A stretch of 54,108 bases of DNA from Cryomorphaceae bacterium (GTDB taxonomy: Bacteria > Bacteroidota > Bacteroidia > Flavobacteriales_D > Crocinitomicaceae), in the NCBI GenBank assembly GCA_027483605.1, contig JAIXUE010000013.1:1-54108 (forward strand). The letters run 5' to 3'. Each line of letters starts with the position of its first letter. Within the stretch, counting starts at the first letter, position 1. A program made the position numbers and the translations under genes. The notes beneath the pieces were generated by a model, which saw only the letters and a program-made list of their open reading frames with translations, ran no database searches and was not told where the DNA came from. Below, piece after piece: positions 8,947-17,888 of the stretch.

Positions 8947-9125
8947 GACTTAAGTTTCATTTCCTTTCTTATTTTCTTCTCAATCCCTTTACCAACCTCT
9001 TTTGATCCATGGTAAGGAACTGGATAGCGTTTGTTATCCTTCTGATAAATATAATGACTACCTGAGCTTCTTATCATCGACCAACCGTTTCTTAATATGA
9101 GTTGATGTAACTCACTTGATTTCAT
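8943..9125 (-). CDS. hicA: HicA-family toxin (mRNA interferase)
   Basis: 60 residues, a normal length for HicA. It has a double-stranded RNA-binding-like fold with the catalytic His in the GSHYIY motif (His24), followed by the basic region and the PVPYHG segment typical of the family. It cleaves mRNA when the antitoxin is lost. It is the first gene of the hicAB operon. A TAnnTTTG box embedded in alternating half-sites lies immediately upstream. All key residues are present, so the toxin appears intact. Confidence 0.92.
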   Translation of the reverse strand: MKSSELHQLILRNGWSMIRSSGSHYIYQKDNKRYPVPYHGSKEVGKGIEKKIRKEMKLKS

Positions 9126-9139
9126 ATCTCAAAGAATTA

Positions 9140-9165
9140 CAATACAAAGGTATTACTTTTAATAC
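9140..9165 (-). promoter_or_regulatory. hicAB promoter with nested HicB operator half-sites
   Basis: The minus strand carries a -7 box TACCTTTG at 9145-9152. Overlapping it are three alternating half-sites exactly 10 bp apart: CAATAC (9140-9145), GTATTA (9150-9155) and TAATAC (9160-9165), forming two adjoining inverted repeats each with a 4-nt spacer. This is the expected place for autorepression by the HTH domain of HicB. Confidence 0.6.
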
Positions 9166-9191
9166 TATTTTAAACATGGGTTACAAATTTT

Positions 9192-9815
9192 ATGAAACCC
9201 CAAAGAACACGCTTTTCTCATTATCTTTATTCCATGATTTTACGGACAAGCGCATTCATTCTTTACTTTTCTTTGCTCAACACCATACGCGCACAAAGTT
9301 TCAACATTACTTTTAAGCAACGAGAACAAATTGTTAGACCTGATGCTTTGGGGAAGGTTTATTTAAAGAAGGAAGCTTTTGCGATAGAAACTTCTATGGA
9401 CAAGCTCGAAGGCGTATTTGTGAATAGTTCTTATGATTCTATCGTTTATCAGGGTGCTTTGCAGAGAAACTTACCAGATTTTCAAACAATAGGTTGGAAA
9501 GTGAGTGTGGAAACTGAGTTCAACAAGGACCAGGAATTATTTATTCAGAATCAAGAAAGCTATTGTTATTGGTTCTACGACCCAAAGGAACATGACTGGC
9601 ATCGCTTTGATTCAGTAATTGTAAGAAAGGGAAGCTCAATTATCGGAACAAAAACCGTTCGCCAATTTTATAGCCTTGAACAAAACAAGAATTTAACCCT
9701 AATGGAAGTTCCGAAAAAACTATACTTGACGTTTTTTTCGATCAACGGCTCGTTTAACGAGGAGAATGCCGTTTTGAATCAAGTTCAAACGTATCAACTC
9801 ATTTTCGAAGACTAG
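9192..9815 (+). CDS. Secreted protein of unknown function
   Basis: 207 residues if started at 9192; an internal ATG at 9234 (MILRTSAFILYFSLL) gives a more compact signal peptide ending near TIRAQS and may be the real start. The mature part is polar with aromatic residues (CYWFYDPKEHDWHRFDS) and shows no recognisable motif, metal site or lipobox. It is probably periplasmic or extracellular. It runs convergently into the carotenoid desaturase, with 17 nt of overlap at the 3' ends. I do not recognise the family. Confidence 0.55.
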   Translation: MKPQRTRFSHYLYSMILRTSAFILYFSLLNTIRAQSFNITFKQREQIVRPDALGKVYLKKEAFAIETSMDKLEGVFVNSSYDSIVYQGALQRNLPDFQTIGWKVSVETEFNKDQELFIQNQESYCYWFYDPKEHDWHRFDSVIVRKGSSIIGTKTVRQFYSLEQNKNLTLMEVPKKLYLTFFSINGSFNEENAVLNQVQTYQLIFED

Positions 9816-11280
9816 GATAATCTTCTTGCACGCAACGCGCTACAATTTTGGCGCTGTTAATGGCTAAAGGAATGCCGCCGCCTGGATGCACTGTAACCCC
9901 GGCAAAGTAAAGACCTTTGATTTTTTTTGAAAAATTGGGATGTCTTAGAAATGCTGAAAAAGCGTTGTTGGAGGCGTTGCCATAAATGGAACCTTGCTTG
10001 CCGCTATAGCGCGCGTCTATTAAGCGTGGTTCATTGATTTGTTCGCATTCAATGCAGTCTTCTATCTCTACGTTTAGTTGTTTTGTTAGCTTGGAAAGGA
10101 TGCGTTTTCTCAATAATTGGATCTCGCTGTCCCAATCTTGCCCTACATTGATAGGCGCATTTACCATCACAAACCAATTTTCTTTGCCCGCTGGCGCGTC
10201 TGCGGTTTCTACCTTAGAAGAGATGTGGATGTAGACCGTCGGGTCGGGATGCAGTGTTTTGGTTTCAAAAATAGCCTTGAACTCTGCTTGGTAGTCTGAG
10301 GCAAAGAAGATATTATGTACACCCAATTGATCGAATGAACGATTGACACCCCAATAAAAGACCACTGCTGAACTGGACTTTTCTTGTTTGAGTAAAAAGC
10401 CTGGTGCTTTTACCGTTGGCAAGAGCTGTTCATAGGTGTAGTGAATATCCATATTGGAAACTACCAAATCGAAATCATAATTTGCATTGGTGGTTTTCAA
10501 TCCTGTAATGTTGTTGTGCTGATGTAAAATTTCGAGCACGCGTTCATTGGTATGAAACTTCACGCCGAATTGCTGCGCGAGTTGCTGCGCCCTGCGCGTG
10601 ATTTGTACCATGCCACCAACTGGTAGTGCCGGCCCTTCATTGAACTCTAATTGTGAAATGATATTGAGCATCGCTGGCGCTAAATAAGGTGAGCTGCCAT
10701 TGTAGGTAGCCAAGCGGTCAAAAATTTGGATGGTTTTGGGATTTTTAAAAAATTGGCGATTTTGCTTGTTCATGGTTAAATGCAGGCCATATTTAAAAAT
10801 GCGACGCAGTGCTTTGAGTAAAGGAAAGCCAATGAGGTGCCGCCATCTGTGCAGTGAAATTTGAATAAAGACTGGATAAATGGCCTTGTAGTTGGCATCC
10901 ATTTGATGAAGAAAGCCTAAAGATTTAGCGCTATCTTCACCTAAAGAGCTTGCTAAAGTGTGTGCAACCTGTTCTTTGTGAATAGGTATATTGACTTGCT
11001 GACCATCGTTGAAAAAATAGCGACAAGATTCATCGAGCTGATGATAAGGGAAGGTTTGCTGTGGATCAAGGGCGAGAAGTAATTCTTGAACTAAATGTGG
11101 TTCTGTAAAAACCGAAGGGCCCATGTCGAAGCGAAAGTTGCCAATGCGCTGTTCGACAATTTTACCGCCAATGACGTCATTGGCCTCAAAAACAGTGACC
11201 TCTAGGCCTAATTTTGTCAACTCAATAGCGCTGGCCAATGCGCCAATACCTGAACCAATGATTCCTACTCTCATTTGCAT
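9799..11280 (-). CDS. CrtI/CrtD-family carotenoid desaturase
   Basis: 493 residues from the ATG at 11280 (MQMRVGIIGSG). The N-terminus has the FAD dinucleotide motif GSGIGALASA and the following EAND; the C-terminus has LYFAGVTVHPGGGIPLAINSAK, the CrtI-family signature. The segment MGPSVFTEPHLV with a later SCRYFF looks more like the flavobacterial carotenoid 3,4-desaturase CrtD than the phytoene desaturase CrtI (which usually reads MGPSWYWMP), so CrtD is my preferred call. A start 30 nt further upstream is possible, but it is less like the family and would lie across the putative -7 box. No other carotenoid gene is adjacent. The product may matter for the rhodopsin encoded at 23674-24423. 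Confidence 0.82.
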   Translation of the reverse strand: MQMRVGIIGSGIGALASAIELTKLGLEVTVFEANDVIGGKIVEQRIGNFRFDMGPSVFTEPHLVQELLLALDPQQTFPYHQLDESCRYFFNDGQQVNIPIHKEQVAHTLASSLGEDSAKSLGFLHQMDANYKAIYPVFIQISLHRWRHLIGFPLLKALRRIFKYGLHLTMNKQNRQFFKNPKTIQIFDRLATYNGSSPYLAPAMLNIISQLEFNEGPALPVGGMVQITRRAQQLAQQFGVKFHTNERVLEILHQHNNITGLKTTNANYDFDLVVSNMDIHYTYEQLLPTVKAPGFLLKQEKSSSAVVFYWGVNRSFDQLGVHNIFFASDYQAEFKAIFETKTLHPDPTVYIHISSKVETADAPAGKENWFVMVNAPINVGQDWDSEIQLLRKRILSKLTKQLNVEIEDCIECEQINEPRLIDARYSGKQGSIYGNASNNAFSAFLRHPNFSKKIKGLYFAGVTVHPGGGIPLAINSAKIVARCVQEDYPSLRK

Positions 11281-11284
11281 AGTA

Positions 11285-11292
11285 CAAAATTC
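11285..11292 (-). promoter_or_regulatory. Putative -7 element of the carotenoid desaturase gene
   Basis: The minus strand reads GAATTTTG, seven of eight match positions relative to TAnnTTTG, ending 4 nt before the ATG at 11280. The spacing equals that of other genes in the window with a likely leaderless start. Confidence 0.35.
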
Positions 11293-11397
11293 CGCCAAAA
11301 AAGTTCTCAAAACCCAATACTGACGGGCATTTTGACGGGCTTTATCAACAAAATGGGTGTTTTTTCAACATTTTTGCACTTTTTTGGAGCTGAATCC

Positions 11398-11427
11398 TTT
11401 GTCGGCATTGATATTCCGATATATTTG
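11398..11427 (+). promoter_or_regulatory. Promoter of the HU gene
   Basis: TTTG (11398-11401), 18-nt spacer, TATATTTG (11420-11427): a full Bacteroidota -33/-7 pair. It predicts a leader of about 35-40 nt before the ATG at 11468. Confidence 0.75.
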
Positions 11428-11467
11428 TTTCGATAATTAATTACTAACTGATTAAAACTAATTTATT

Positions 11468-11740
11468 ATGAACAAAGCAGAATTGATCGACGCAATGGCA
11501 GCGTCTGCAGGATTATCTAAAGCTGACGCTAAACGTGCATTAGATGGTTTCGTAAGCGCAACAACTGGCGCATTATCAAAAGGTGAAACTATCTCTTTGG
11601 TAGGTTTCGGTTCTTTTGGCATTTCAAAAAGAAACGCACGCAATGGTCGCAACCCAAAAACTGGTGCTGTAATCCAAATTGCTGCTAAAAACACAGTTCG
11701 TTTCAAGGCAGGTGCAGACCTTTCTAAAAATGTAAACTAA
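11468..11740 (+). CDS. hup: HU-family DNA-binding protein
   Basis: 90 residues, the exact size of HU. It begins MNKAELIDAMAASAGLSKADA, has the GFGSF turn and the DNA-binding arm with RNPKTG, and ends in the helix of the dimer. It bends and compacts DNA as a homodimer. It is monocistronic: a strong promoter upstream and a bidirectional terminator after the stop. A- and T-rich codon choices typical of highly expressed genes are seen. Confidence 0.96.
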   Translation: MNKAELIDAMAASAGLSKADAKRALDGFVSATTGALSKGETISLVGFGSFGISKRNARNGRNPKTGAVIQIAAKNTVRFKAGADLSKNVN

Positions 11741-11756
11741 TTCAGTTTTACTGAAA

Positions 11757-11793
11757 CAAAAAAGGGCTGTCTCAGTGAGACAGCCCTTTTTTT
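11757..11793 (+). terminator. Bidirectional terminator between HU and the SDR gene
   Basis: AAAGGGCTGTCTC (11761-11773), loop AGT, GAGACAGCCCTTT (11777-11789), flanked by an A-run on the left and a T-run on the right. It can therefore serve both convergent genes. Confidence 0.88.
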
Positions 11794-11817
11794 ATAACCA
11801 ATTCTTTGGCGCATCTG

Positions 11818-12621
11818 CTAAGTAGCGCTTTGCTTGGGAATGATCTTCCAAAACAAACGCGGCAAAAACCGCTTGAGCTGAACAGCTATTAATTCTTTAC
11901 CTCCAATAAGGACTTCTTTCTTACCACTGGCCAAAGCACTCAACATTTGGCTTACGCATTGTTCGACAGGCATTCCGCTCGCTTGATTGCGGTCCATACT
12001 GCCGTGGGCCTGTCCGCTTGCGGTGAGGGCGCTAACTGAAATCGGCGTATTGATTTTACCAGGAAAAGCGAGTGTCACCTTGATCCCGTTTGGCGCTTCT
12101 TCCATCGCTAGACTTTCATAATAACCAACCAATGCCGCCTTTGAGGCGCTGTAGATGGAACGCAAGTGAAAACCAAATTTGCCCGCTATACTACTCACCA
12201 CCAAATACTGCCCGCTTTTTTGGGCTCGGAAGATCGGCAAAACAGCTTTTGCCAAGCCTATGTTTCCAAAAAAGTTGACTTCCATTATTTGGCGATTGAC
12301 GTCCATTTCAGTTTCATATGCACTTGCTCTTTGTGAAACACCACCGTTATTGATCAGGATGTCTATGCGGCCATACCGATGGATAATTTGCTCTACAAGT
12401 GCATCGACATGAACAACTTCAGATAAATCTAAAGGGAGTACAAAATGATCTTCGGGTTTTGTCAAGGATGCTTTTAGCGCACTCAATTTTTCCTGATTGC
12501 GGGCCGATAAAATCAAACGTGCACCATGACGAGCTAGTTGAATGGCTAAATTTTCACCAATTCCGGAGGAGGCGCCGGTGATCCAGATGACTTTATTGCG
12601 ATAGTATGCGGACTGATTCAT
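11818..12621 (-). CDS. Short-chain dehydrogenase/reductase (SDR)
   Basis: 267 residues. The NAD(P)-binding motif TGASSGIG is near residue 15, the NNGG motif (normally NNAG) near residue 90, the catalytic Ser lies in VSSIAG, and the YxxxK motif is YSASK. The C-terminal ~30 residues are basic and hydrophobic ([15 protein letters not shown]), suggesting membrane association as in DHRS7-like SDRs. The substrate cannot be deduced. A TATCTTTG box ends 4 nt before the ATG, suggesting a leaderless transcript, and the gene is divergent from gmhA. Confidence 0.88.
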   Translation of the reverse strand: MNQSAYYRNKVIWITGASSGIGENLAIQLARHGARLILSARNQEKLSALKASLTKPEDHFVLPLDLSEVVHVDALVEQIIHRYGRIDILINNGGVSQRASAYETEMDVNRQIMEVNFFGNIGLAKAVLPIFRAQKSGQYLVVSSIAGKFGFHLRSIYSASKAALVGYYESLAMEEAPNGIKVTLAFPGKINTPISVSALTASGQAHGSMDRNQASGMPVEQCVSQMLSALASGKKEVLIGGKELIAVQLKRFLPRLFWKIIPKQSAT

Positions 12622-12625
12622 TTAT

Positions 12626-12633
12626 CAAAGATA
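12626..12633 (-). promoter_or_regulatory. -7 element of the SDR gene
   Basis: The minus strand reads TATCTTTG, ending 4 nt before the ATG at 12621. The start of transcription should coincide with the ATG. Confidence 0.6.
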
Positions 12634-12642
12634 AAAGATTCG

Positions 12643-12673
12643 TTGGGCGCTTGGCAGCGTTTTGTTACTTTTG
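12643..12673 (+). promoter_or_regulatory. Promoter of gmhA
   Basis: TTG (12643-12645), 20-nt spacer, TACTTTTG (12666-12673). It lies downstream of the more 5' in-frame ATG-like start and so favours the ATG at 12688. Confidence 0.65.
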
Positions 12674-12687
12674 ACCTAAAAAAAGAC

Positions 12688-13263
12688 ATGGATTCAGCAG
12701 CTCTACTACAAGAATTTCAAGAAGCACAAAGCGTTTTAAAAGACTTTAGCACGCCTGCCAACATGGAAAAAATACAGCTGGCCATTGAACTCATGTACAA
12801 GTCATTAAGTCAAGGTCATAAAATCATGAGTTGTGGAAACGGCGGCTCGATGTGCGATGCCATGCATTTTGCCGAAGAATTGTCCGGACGCTACAGAAAC
12901 AACCGTCCGGCGCTCGCAGCCCTATCTATCTCAGACCCGTCTCACCTCTCTTGCGTAGCCAACGATTACGGTTATGATCATGTTTTTGAGCGCTATGTAC
13001 AAGGACTCGGACAAACAGGAGATGTACTGCTCGGCATTTCGACCTCAGGATCTTCTAAAAATGTCATCCTAGCCGTTGAAGCAGCCAAGGCAAAAGGAAT
13101 CCAAACCATTGTGCTCACCGGCAAAGACGGTGGTGCACTCGCTAAAATCGCCGATATAGAAATCAGGGCACCGCACAGTAACTTTGCAGACCGCGCTCAA
13201 GAAATCCATATCAAAGTGATTCATGCCTTTATTTTAGGCATCGAGAAACGTTTCGGCTATTAA
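12688..13263 (+). CDS. gmhA: Sedoheptulose-7-phosphate isomerase (SIS domain)
   Basis: 191 residues, the usual size of GmhA. The SIS domain shows [21 protein letters not shown], with the family's zinc-binding residues, then [11 protein letters not shown] and the C-terminal [14 protein letters not shown] helix. It converts sedoheptulose 7-phosphate to D-glycero-D-manno-heptose 7-phosphate, the first step of heptose supply for LPS cores. A start at 12643 is excluded because it would lie upstream of the -7 box. The neighbour after it (APC permease) is convergent, with one base between the stop codons and no visible terminator. Confidence 0.9.
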   Translation: MDSAALLQEFQEAQSVLKDFSTPANMEKIQLAIELMYKSLSQGHKIMSCGNGGSMCDAMHFAEELSGRYRNNRPALAALSISDPSHLSCVANDYGYDHVFERYVQGLGQTGDVLLGISTSGSSKNVILAVEAAKAKGIQTIVLTGKDGGALAKIADIEIRAPHSNFADRAQEIHIKVIHAFILGIEKRFGY

Positions 13264-13264
13264 T

Positions 13265-15004
13265 TTAGGTATTCGAAGGATTTAACTTAGAGTGTTTTCT
13301 ACTATAAGTAAAGTAAATCACCAAGCCAATCAGCAACCAAATACCGAAGTAGATCCAGTTTTGTAGCGGAATTTCACTCATCATGTAGAGGCAACTAAGC
13401 AAGCCTAATGATGGAATAAGTGATAGCCTTTTGGGTACACTCATGATTGTTAAAAAAAGTGCAAACATCCAAAAAATAAGAGAAGGAATCTGTTGACCAA
13501 ATGCGGACCAATTTTCAAATTGAAAATAATCAAAGAGGTCATTTGAACGATAAAAATAAACAAGTGCTCCGGTGAATAAAAAAGGGAGTACATAACCAGC
13601 ATTGAGGTAGGGTGTTCTGAAAGATCCGCGTTCTACATCTGGTTTGTTTTGCAAGACCAAAACACCTCCACAAACCAATACAAATGCAAATAAGGTACCA
13701 ATTGAGCACAAGTCGGTAACCATTGTGAGGTTCATAAAGAGCGCAGGAATTGCGACTACAAAACCCACTACAATAGTGGCAAACGAAGGTGTTTTGTATT
13801 TGGGATGGATGTTTGAGAAGCGTTTGGGCAACAAACCATCTCGGCTCATGCTCAACCAAATGCGCGGCTGCCCCATCTGAAAAACAAGTAATACCGAAGC
13901 CATTGCTACAACTGCTGATATCGAAATGATGAAGGTCATTTTGGGTAAGTTGATTTGTTCAAAAACAAAAGCCAAGGGCTCGCCAACGGCTAATTGGTGA
14001 TACGGAACGATACCGGTTAAGATCAGTGCAATGATGATGTACAAAACCGTACAAATAATGATGGCCCACATCATGCCGCGCGGTAGGTCGCGCTGTGGGT
14101 TTTCGCATTCTTCGGCTGTCGTAGAAATGGCATCAAAACCAATGTATGCAAAAAATACTGCCGAAACACCCTTCAAAACACCACTCAGCCCTTCTGGTGC
14201 AAATGGCGACCAGTTTTTCATGTCGATATAAAAAACCCCTACGGCAATCACAAGAAGGATGACCGCCAGTTTGATGATCACCATGGCATTGGATGCATTG
14301 CGGCTTTCTTTGATACCGCGATACACCAACCAAGTAATGAGGACAATGATAAAGAGGGCTGGAATATCAAGTACTAAATGCAAAGAACCAATTCTTGGCG
14401 CTGTTAACCAAGCCTCGCGCGCTTGCACAAGTACAGGTTCTAAATTCGATAAATCACCCCCGTTTTTCAAGAATTGTACCGCTTCGCTATATCCTTTTGA
14501 CGCACTGAGGTAATCCATTTGCATCCAGTCCGGAAGATGAATTCCTTTAAGGCCAATTGCTTGAATATGAATTTGTTCAAGCATTGTAGTTAAATAATCA
14601 CTCCAAGATATTGCAACGGTGATATTCCCGATGGCATACTCCATAATGAGCGCCCAACCAATGATCCAAGCAATGAGCTCGCCAAAAGCCACATAGGAAT
14701 AAGTATAGGCCGAACCAGCTACCGGAACCATAGATGCAAACTCAGCGTAAGCAAATGCTGCAAAACCACTGGCTAGCGCGGTAAACAAAAACAGAAAAAT
14801 TACAGCTGGCCCACCTTGAGCAGAAGCCTGCCCAATTGTAGAGAAGATCCCAGCGCCAATAATAGCCGCAATGCCAAAAGCAATTAAGTCACGGATCTTG
14901 AGGTGTTTATTTAGGGTTTGACCTTCGGTACCAGCATCGTTGGCACGCACCTGAGCCATAATGGAGGCAACGGTTTTCTTTCGGAATAAAGAGTTTTGGG
15001 ACAT
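13265..15004 (-). CDS. APC-superfamily amino acid permease (cationic amino acid transporter-like)
   Basis: 579 residues with about 12-14 hydrophobic helices. The first helix carries the APC unwound substrate site IGAGIFSTIG. Later EECENPQRDLPRGM is the helix VI-VII loop seen in the CAT/YfnA subgroup. Import of an amino acid by proton symport at the inner membrane is the expected role; the substrate is not decidable. A TAnnTTTA box (15024-15031, minus) lies 19 nt upstream of the ATG, in the divergent region shared with uvrA. Confidence 0.88.
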   Translation of the reverse strand: MSQNSLFRKKTVASIMAQVRANDAGTEGQTLNKHLKIRDLIAFGIAAIIGAGIFSTIGQASAQGGPAVIFLFLFTALASGFAAFAYAEFASMVPVAGSAYTYSYVAFGELIAWIIGWALIMEYAIGNITVAISWSDYLTTMLEQIHIQAIGLKGIHLPDWMQMDYLSASKGYSEAVQFLKNGGDLSNLEPVLVQAREAWLTAPRIGSLHLVLDIPALFIIVLITWLVYRGIKESRNASNAMVIIKLAVILLVIAVGVFYIDMKNWSPFAPEGLSGVLKGVSAVFFAYIGFDAISTTAEECENPQRDLPRGMMWAIIICTVLYIIIALILTGIVPYHQLAVGEPLAFVFEQINLPKMTFIISISAVVAMASVLLVFQMGQPRIWLSMSRDGLLPKRFSNIHPKYKTPSFATIVVGFVVAIPALFMNLTMVTDLCSIGTLFAFVLVCGGVLVLQNKPDVERGSFRTPYLNAGYVLPFLFTGALVYFYRSNDLFDYFQFENWSAFGQQIPSLIFWMFALFLTIMSVPKRLSLIPSLGLLSCLYMMSEIPLQNWIYFGIWLLIGLVIYFTYSRKHSKLNPSNT

Positions 15005-15040
15005 TCGCTTGTTTTTAAAGCACTAAAAGTAAAGAAATTT

Positions 15041-15048
15041 TACCTTTG
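15041..15048 (+). promoter_or_regulatory. -7 element of uvrA
   Basis: TACCTTTG, a full TAnnTTTG match, ends 3 nt before the ATG at 15052, so the transcript would start at or inside the start codon. Confidence 0.55.
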
Positions 15049-15051
15049 CAT

Positions 15052-17832
15052 ATGGAAAAATTTATCACGGTCAAAGGCGCACGCGAACACAACCTCAAGG
15101 GCTTGGATGTGCGGATTGCGCATGGCAAACTTACCGTGATTACTGGCGTCTCAGGCTCCGGTAAATCTAGCTTGGCTTTTGACACCATTTTTGCCGAGGG
15201 CCAGCGCCGCTTCATTGAAAGCATGTCTGCTTATGCAAGACAATTTCTTGGTCGCCTAGACAAACCTGCCATAGACGACATCAAAGGCTTGTCGCCAGCT
15301 ATTGCCATCCAACAAAAAGTAAGTTCAGGAAATCCGAGATCTACAATAGGAACCAGTACCGAAATCTACGACTATCTCAAATTGCTTTTTGCCAGAATTG
15401 GCAGCACATATTCACCCATCTCAGGTGCAGTTGTTCAAAAACACCAAACCAAAGACGTCCTCGATTTTTTAGATGCCAACTGGCCAAATGAACCTTTTGC
15501 TATCTTGTATGCGCTAGAATTTAATTCAATTGAAAATTTAAATAAAAAAGTTCAACTTCTTAACAAAGAAGGGTTTACGCGTTTATTTTACAACGATGCC
15601 TTTGTTTTAATCGACGACATCTTTCCTTTTGAAGCACCACCCGCAAACCTTTGGGTAGTAATCGATCGACTCAAAAACGAAGCGAGAGAATTACCGCAGC
15701 AAAGCAGGCTTTCCGAAGGTATTGAGCGCGCTTTCATTGAAGGAAAAGGGACTTGTAGCTTATACAATCCTACGCAAAAAGAATTCAAGGCATTTAGCGC
15801 GCTTTTTGAGGCCGATGGCTTGCGCTTTGAAGAACCTACTGCTCCATTTTTTGCTTTTAACAATCCTTATGGAGCCTGTAAAAAATGTGAAGGATATGGC
15901 ATGACCCTCGGCATCGACGAAGAACTCGTGATACCAGACCGCACAAAAAGTGTTTACGAAGGGGCAATTGCCGCCTGGAAAGGCGAAAACATGCAAGAAT
16001 ACTTGCAAACATTGCTCTACCAAGCCAATAAATTTGACTTTCCTATCCACAGGCCCATTCAAGAACTCAGCCCGGCACAATATGAATTGCTCTGGACCGA
16101 AAACAAGTACTTTACAGGTTTAAATGAATTCTTTAAACAAATTGAAAGTCAGACTTATAAGATACAGTATAGGGTACTACTCTCTCGCTATCGCGGAAAG
16201 ACAATCTGCCCAGACTGCAACGGCACGCGTTTGCGCAAAGATGCCTCGTACGTAAAAATTGCAGGAAAAAGCATTCAAGATGTTGTTTTAATGAGCATAG
16301 ACGATGCCCTGCTTTATTTCCAAGGCCTTGAATTGAACCCACACCAGAGTAAAGTCTGCAAGCATATTCTTCCTGAAATAGAACAACGCTTGTCTTATCT
16401 TCAGAAAGTTGGACTCGGTTACTTAACGCTCAATCGCAATTCCAACACCTTGTCTGGAGGCGAAGCGCAACGCATTCAGCTCGCCACCTCTATTGGCTCG
16501 AGTCTTGTGGGCTCCCTTTACATTCTAGACGAACCTTCTATTGGCCTACACCCCAGAGACACCAAAAAACTCATTGAAGTACTCACTGCACTCAAAAACC
16601 AAGGGAACACCGTTTTAGTAGTCGAGCACGAAGAAGAAATCATGCGCGCCGCAGATGAAATCATAGACATAGGCCCACTCGCTGGAAGCCAAGGTGGTCA
16701 TTTGGTTTTTCAAGGTGCTTTCCAAGACTTACAAAACAGCGCTTCCCTCACTGCACAGTACCTCACCGGCAGAAAGCAAATCGCCTTGCCCCAGCGCACC
16801 CGCAGCGCACTCGGCTACTTAACGATTCACCACGCACGCCAAAACAACCTAAAAAACATCGACGTACAAGTCCCGTTGGGGCAGCTTGTTTGCGTTACGG
16901 GCGTATCGGGATCAGGAAAGTCTACACTCATCAAAAGATTACTGTATCCGCTTGTACGCAAAGAACTGGGCCTGAGCAGCGAACTCATTGGCAAATGCAA
17001 TGGCCTCAGCGGTGACATCAAGAAGCTTGGCCACGTCGAATTCATCGATCAAAACCCAATTGGTAAATCTTCGCGCAGCAACCCCATCACCTACGTCAAA
17101 GCTTTCGATGACATCAGAGAAATTTATGCGCGGCAACCTTTGGCCAAATTGCGCGGCTACAAACCTGGTTTTTTCTCGTTCAACGTAGCAGGCGGTCGTT
17201 GTGAAATTTGTGAAGGAGAGGGAAACATTACAGTATCGATGCAATTTATGGCCGATGTCCAGCTACCTTGCAAACATTGCAAAGCCAAGCGTTACAAAAC
17301 TGAAACATTAGAAATTTACTACCGTGAAAAATCAATTGCGGACCTACTCGCGCTAACTTTGCAAGAAGCGTTCGATTTTTTTAGTGCCGACCCTGACAAA
17401 CTGGCGCAACGCGTAGCCGAAAAAATCCAACCACTCATTGACGTGGGGCTCGGGTACCTTACCGTAGGGCAATCGTCGAGCACTATGTCTGGCGGTGAAG
17501 CGCAGCGCATCAAACTCGCATCGTTTCTAAGCAAGGGAAACCAACAAACCCCAACCCTATTTATTTTTGACGAACCAACAACCGGCCTCCATTTTTTCGA
17601 TATCGAAAAACTCTTAATTGCCTTTAATGCATTGCTAGACAAAGGACATTCACTCGTCGTGATCGAACACAACATGGAAGTGATTAAATGTGCTGACCAC
17701 CTCATCGACCTTGGCCCAGACGGTGGAGAAAACGGAGGCTATGTTTTGTTCAGTGGCCATCCGAAGGATTTTATCAAGCAACCAGACAACGCTACAGCGC
17801 AATATTTAAGTGAAAAGCTTGTTGAAAACTAA
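15052..17832 (+). CDS. uvrA: Excinuclease ABC subunit A
   Basis: 926 residues, the standard UvrA length. It has two ABC modules: Walker A GVSGSGKSSLAF near the N-terminus and GVSGSGKSTL near residue 620, with signatures LSGGEAQRIQLA and MSGGEAQRIKLA. Two zinc-finger-type Cys sets are visible (CKKCEGYG with CPDCNGTRL; CEICEGEG with CKHCKAKR). It recognises damaged DNA and loads UvrB. The start MEKFITVKGAREHNLKG matches the family; a TTG two codons earlier is only an in-frame extension. Transcribed alone from a promoter that directly abuts the ATG. Confidence 0.97.
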   Translation: MEKFITVKGAREHNLKGLDVRIAHGKLTVITGVSGSGKSSLAFDTIFAEGQRRFIESMSAYARQFLGRLDKPAIDDIKGLSPAIAIQQKVSSGNPRSTIGTSTEIYDYLKLLFARIGSTYSPISGAVVQKHQTKDVLDFLDANWPNEPFAILYALEFNSIENLNKKVQLLNKEGFTRLFYNDAFVLIDDIFPFEAPPANLWVVIDRLKNEARELPQQSRLSEGIERAFIEGKGTCSLYNPTQKEFKAFSALFEADGLRFEEPTAPFFAFNNPYGACKKCEGYGMTLGIDEELVIPDRTKSVYEGAIAAWKGENMQEYLQTLLYQANKFDFPIHRPIQELSPAQYELLWTENKYFTGLNEFFKQIESQTYKIQYRVLLSRYRGKTICPDCNGTRLRKDASYVKIAGKSIQDVVLMSIDDALLYFQGLELNPHQSKVCKHILPEIEQRLSYLQKVGLGYLTLNRNSNTLSGGEAQRIQLATSIGSSLVGSLYILDEPSIGLHPRDTKKLIEVLTALKNQGNTVLVVEHEEEIMRAADEIIDIGPLAGSQGGHLVFQGAFQDLQNSASLTAQYLTGRKQIALPQRTRSALGYLTIHHARQNNLKNIDVQVPLGQLVCVTGVSGSGKSTLIKRLLYPLVRKELGLSSELIGKCNGLSGDIKKLGHVEFIDQNPIGKSSRSNPITYVKAFDDIREIYARQPLAKLRGYKPGFFSFNVAGGRCEICEGEGNITVSMQFMADVQLPCKHCKAKRYKTETLEIYYREKSIADLLALTLQEAFDFFSADPDKLAQRVAEKIQPLIDVGLGYLTVGQSSSTMSGGEAQRIKLASFLSKGNQQTPTLFIFDEPTTGLHFFDIEKLLIAFNALLDKGHSLVVIEHNMEVIKCADHLIDLGPDGGENGGYVLFSGHPKDFIKQPDNATAQYLSEKLVEN

Positions 17833-17843
17833 AGGGTTGTTCA

Positions 17844-17873
17844 TTTGTTATCATTTATATTATCTTAACTTTG
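17844..17873 (+). promoter_or_regulatory. Promoter of the alpha-oxoamine synthase gene
   Basis: TTTG (17844-17847), 18-nt spacer, TAACTTTG (17866-17873), 15 nt before the ATG at 17889. Confidence 0.7.
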
Positions 17874-17888
17874 CAGAAAAATAGCAGC

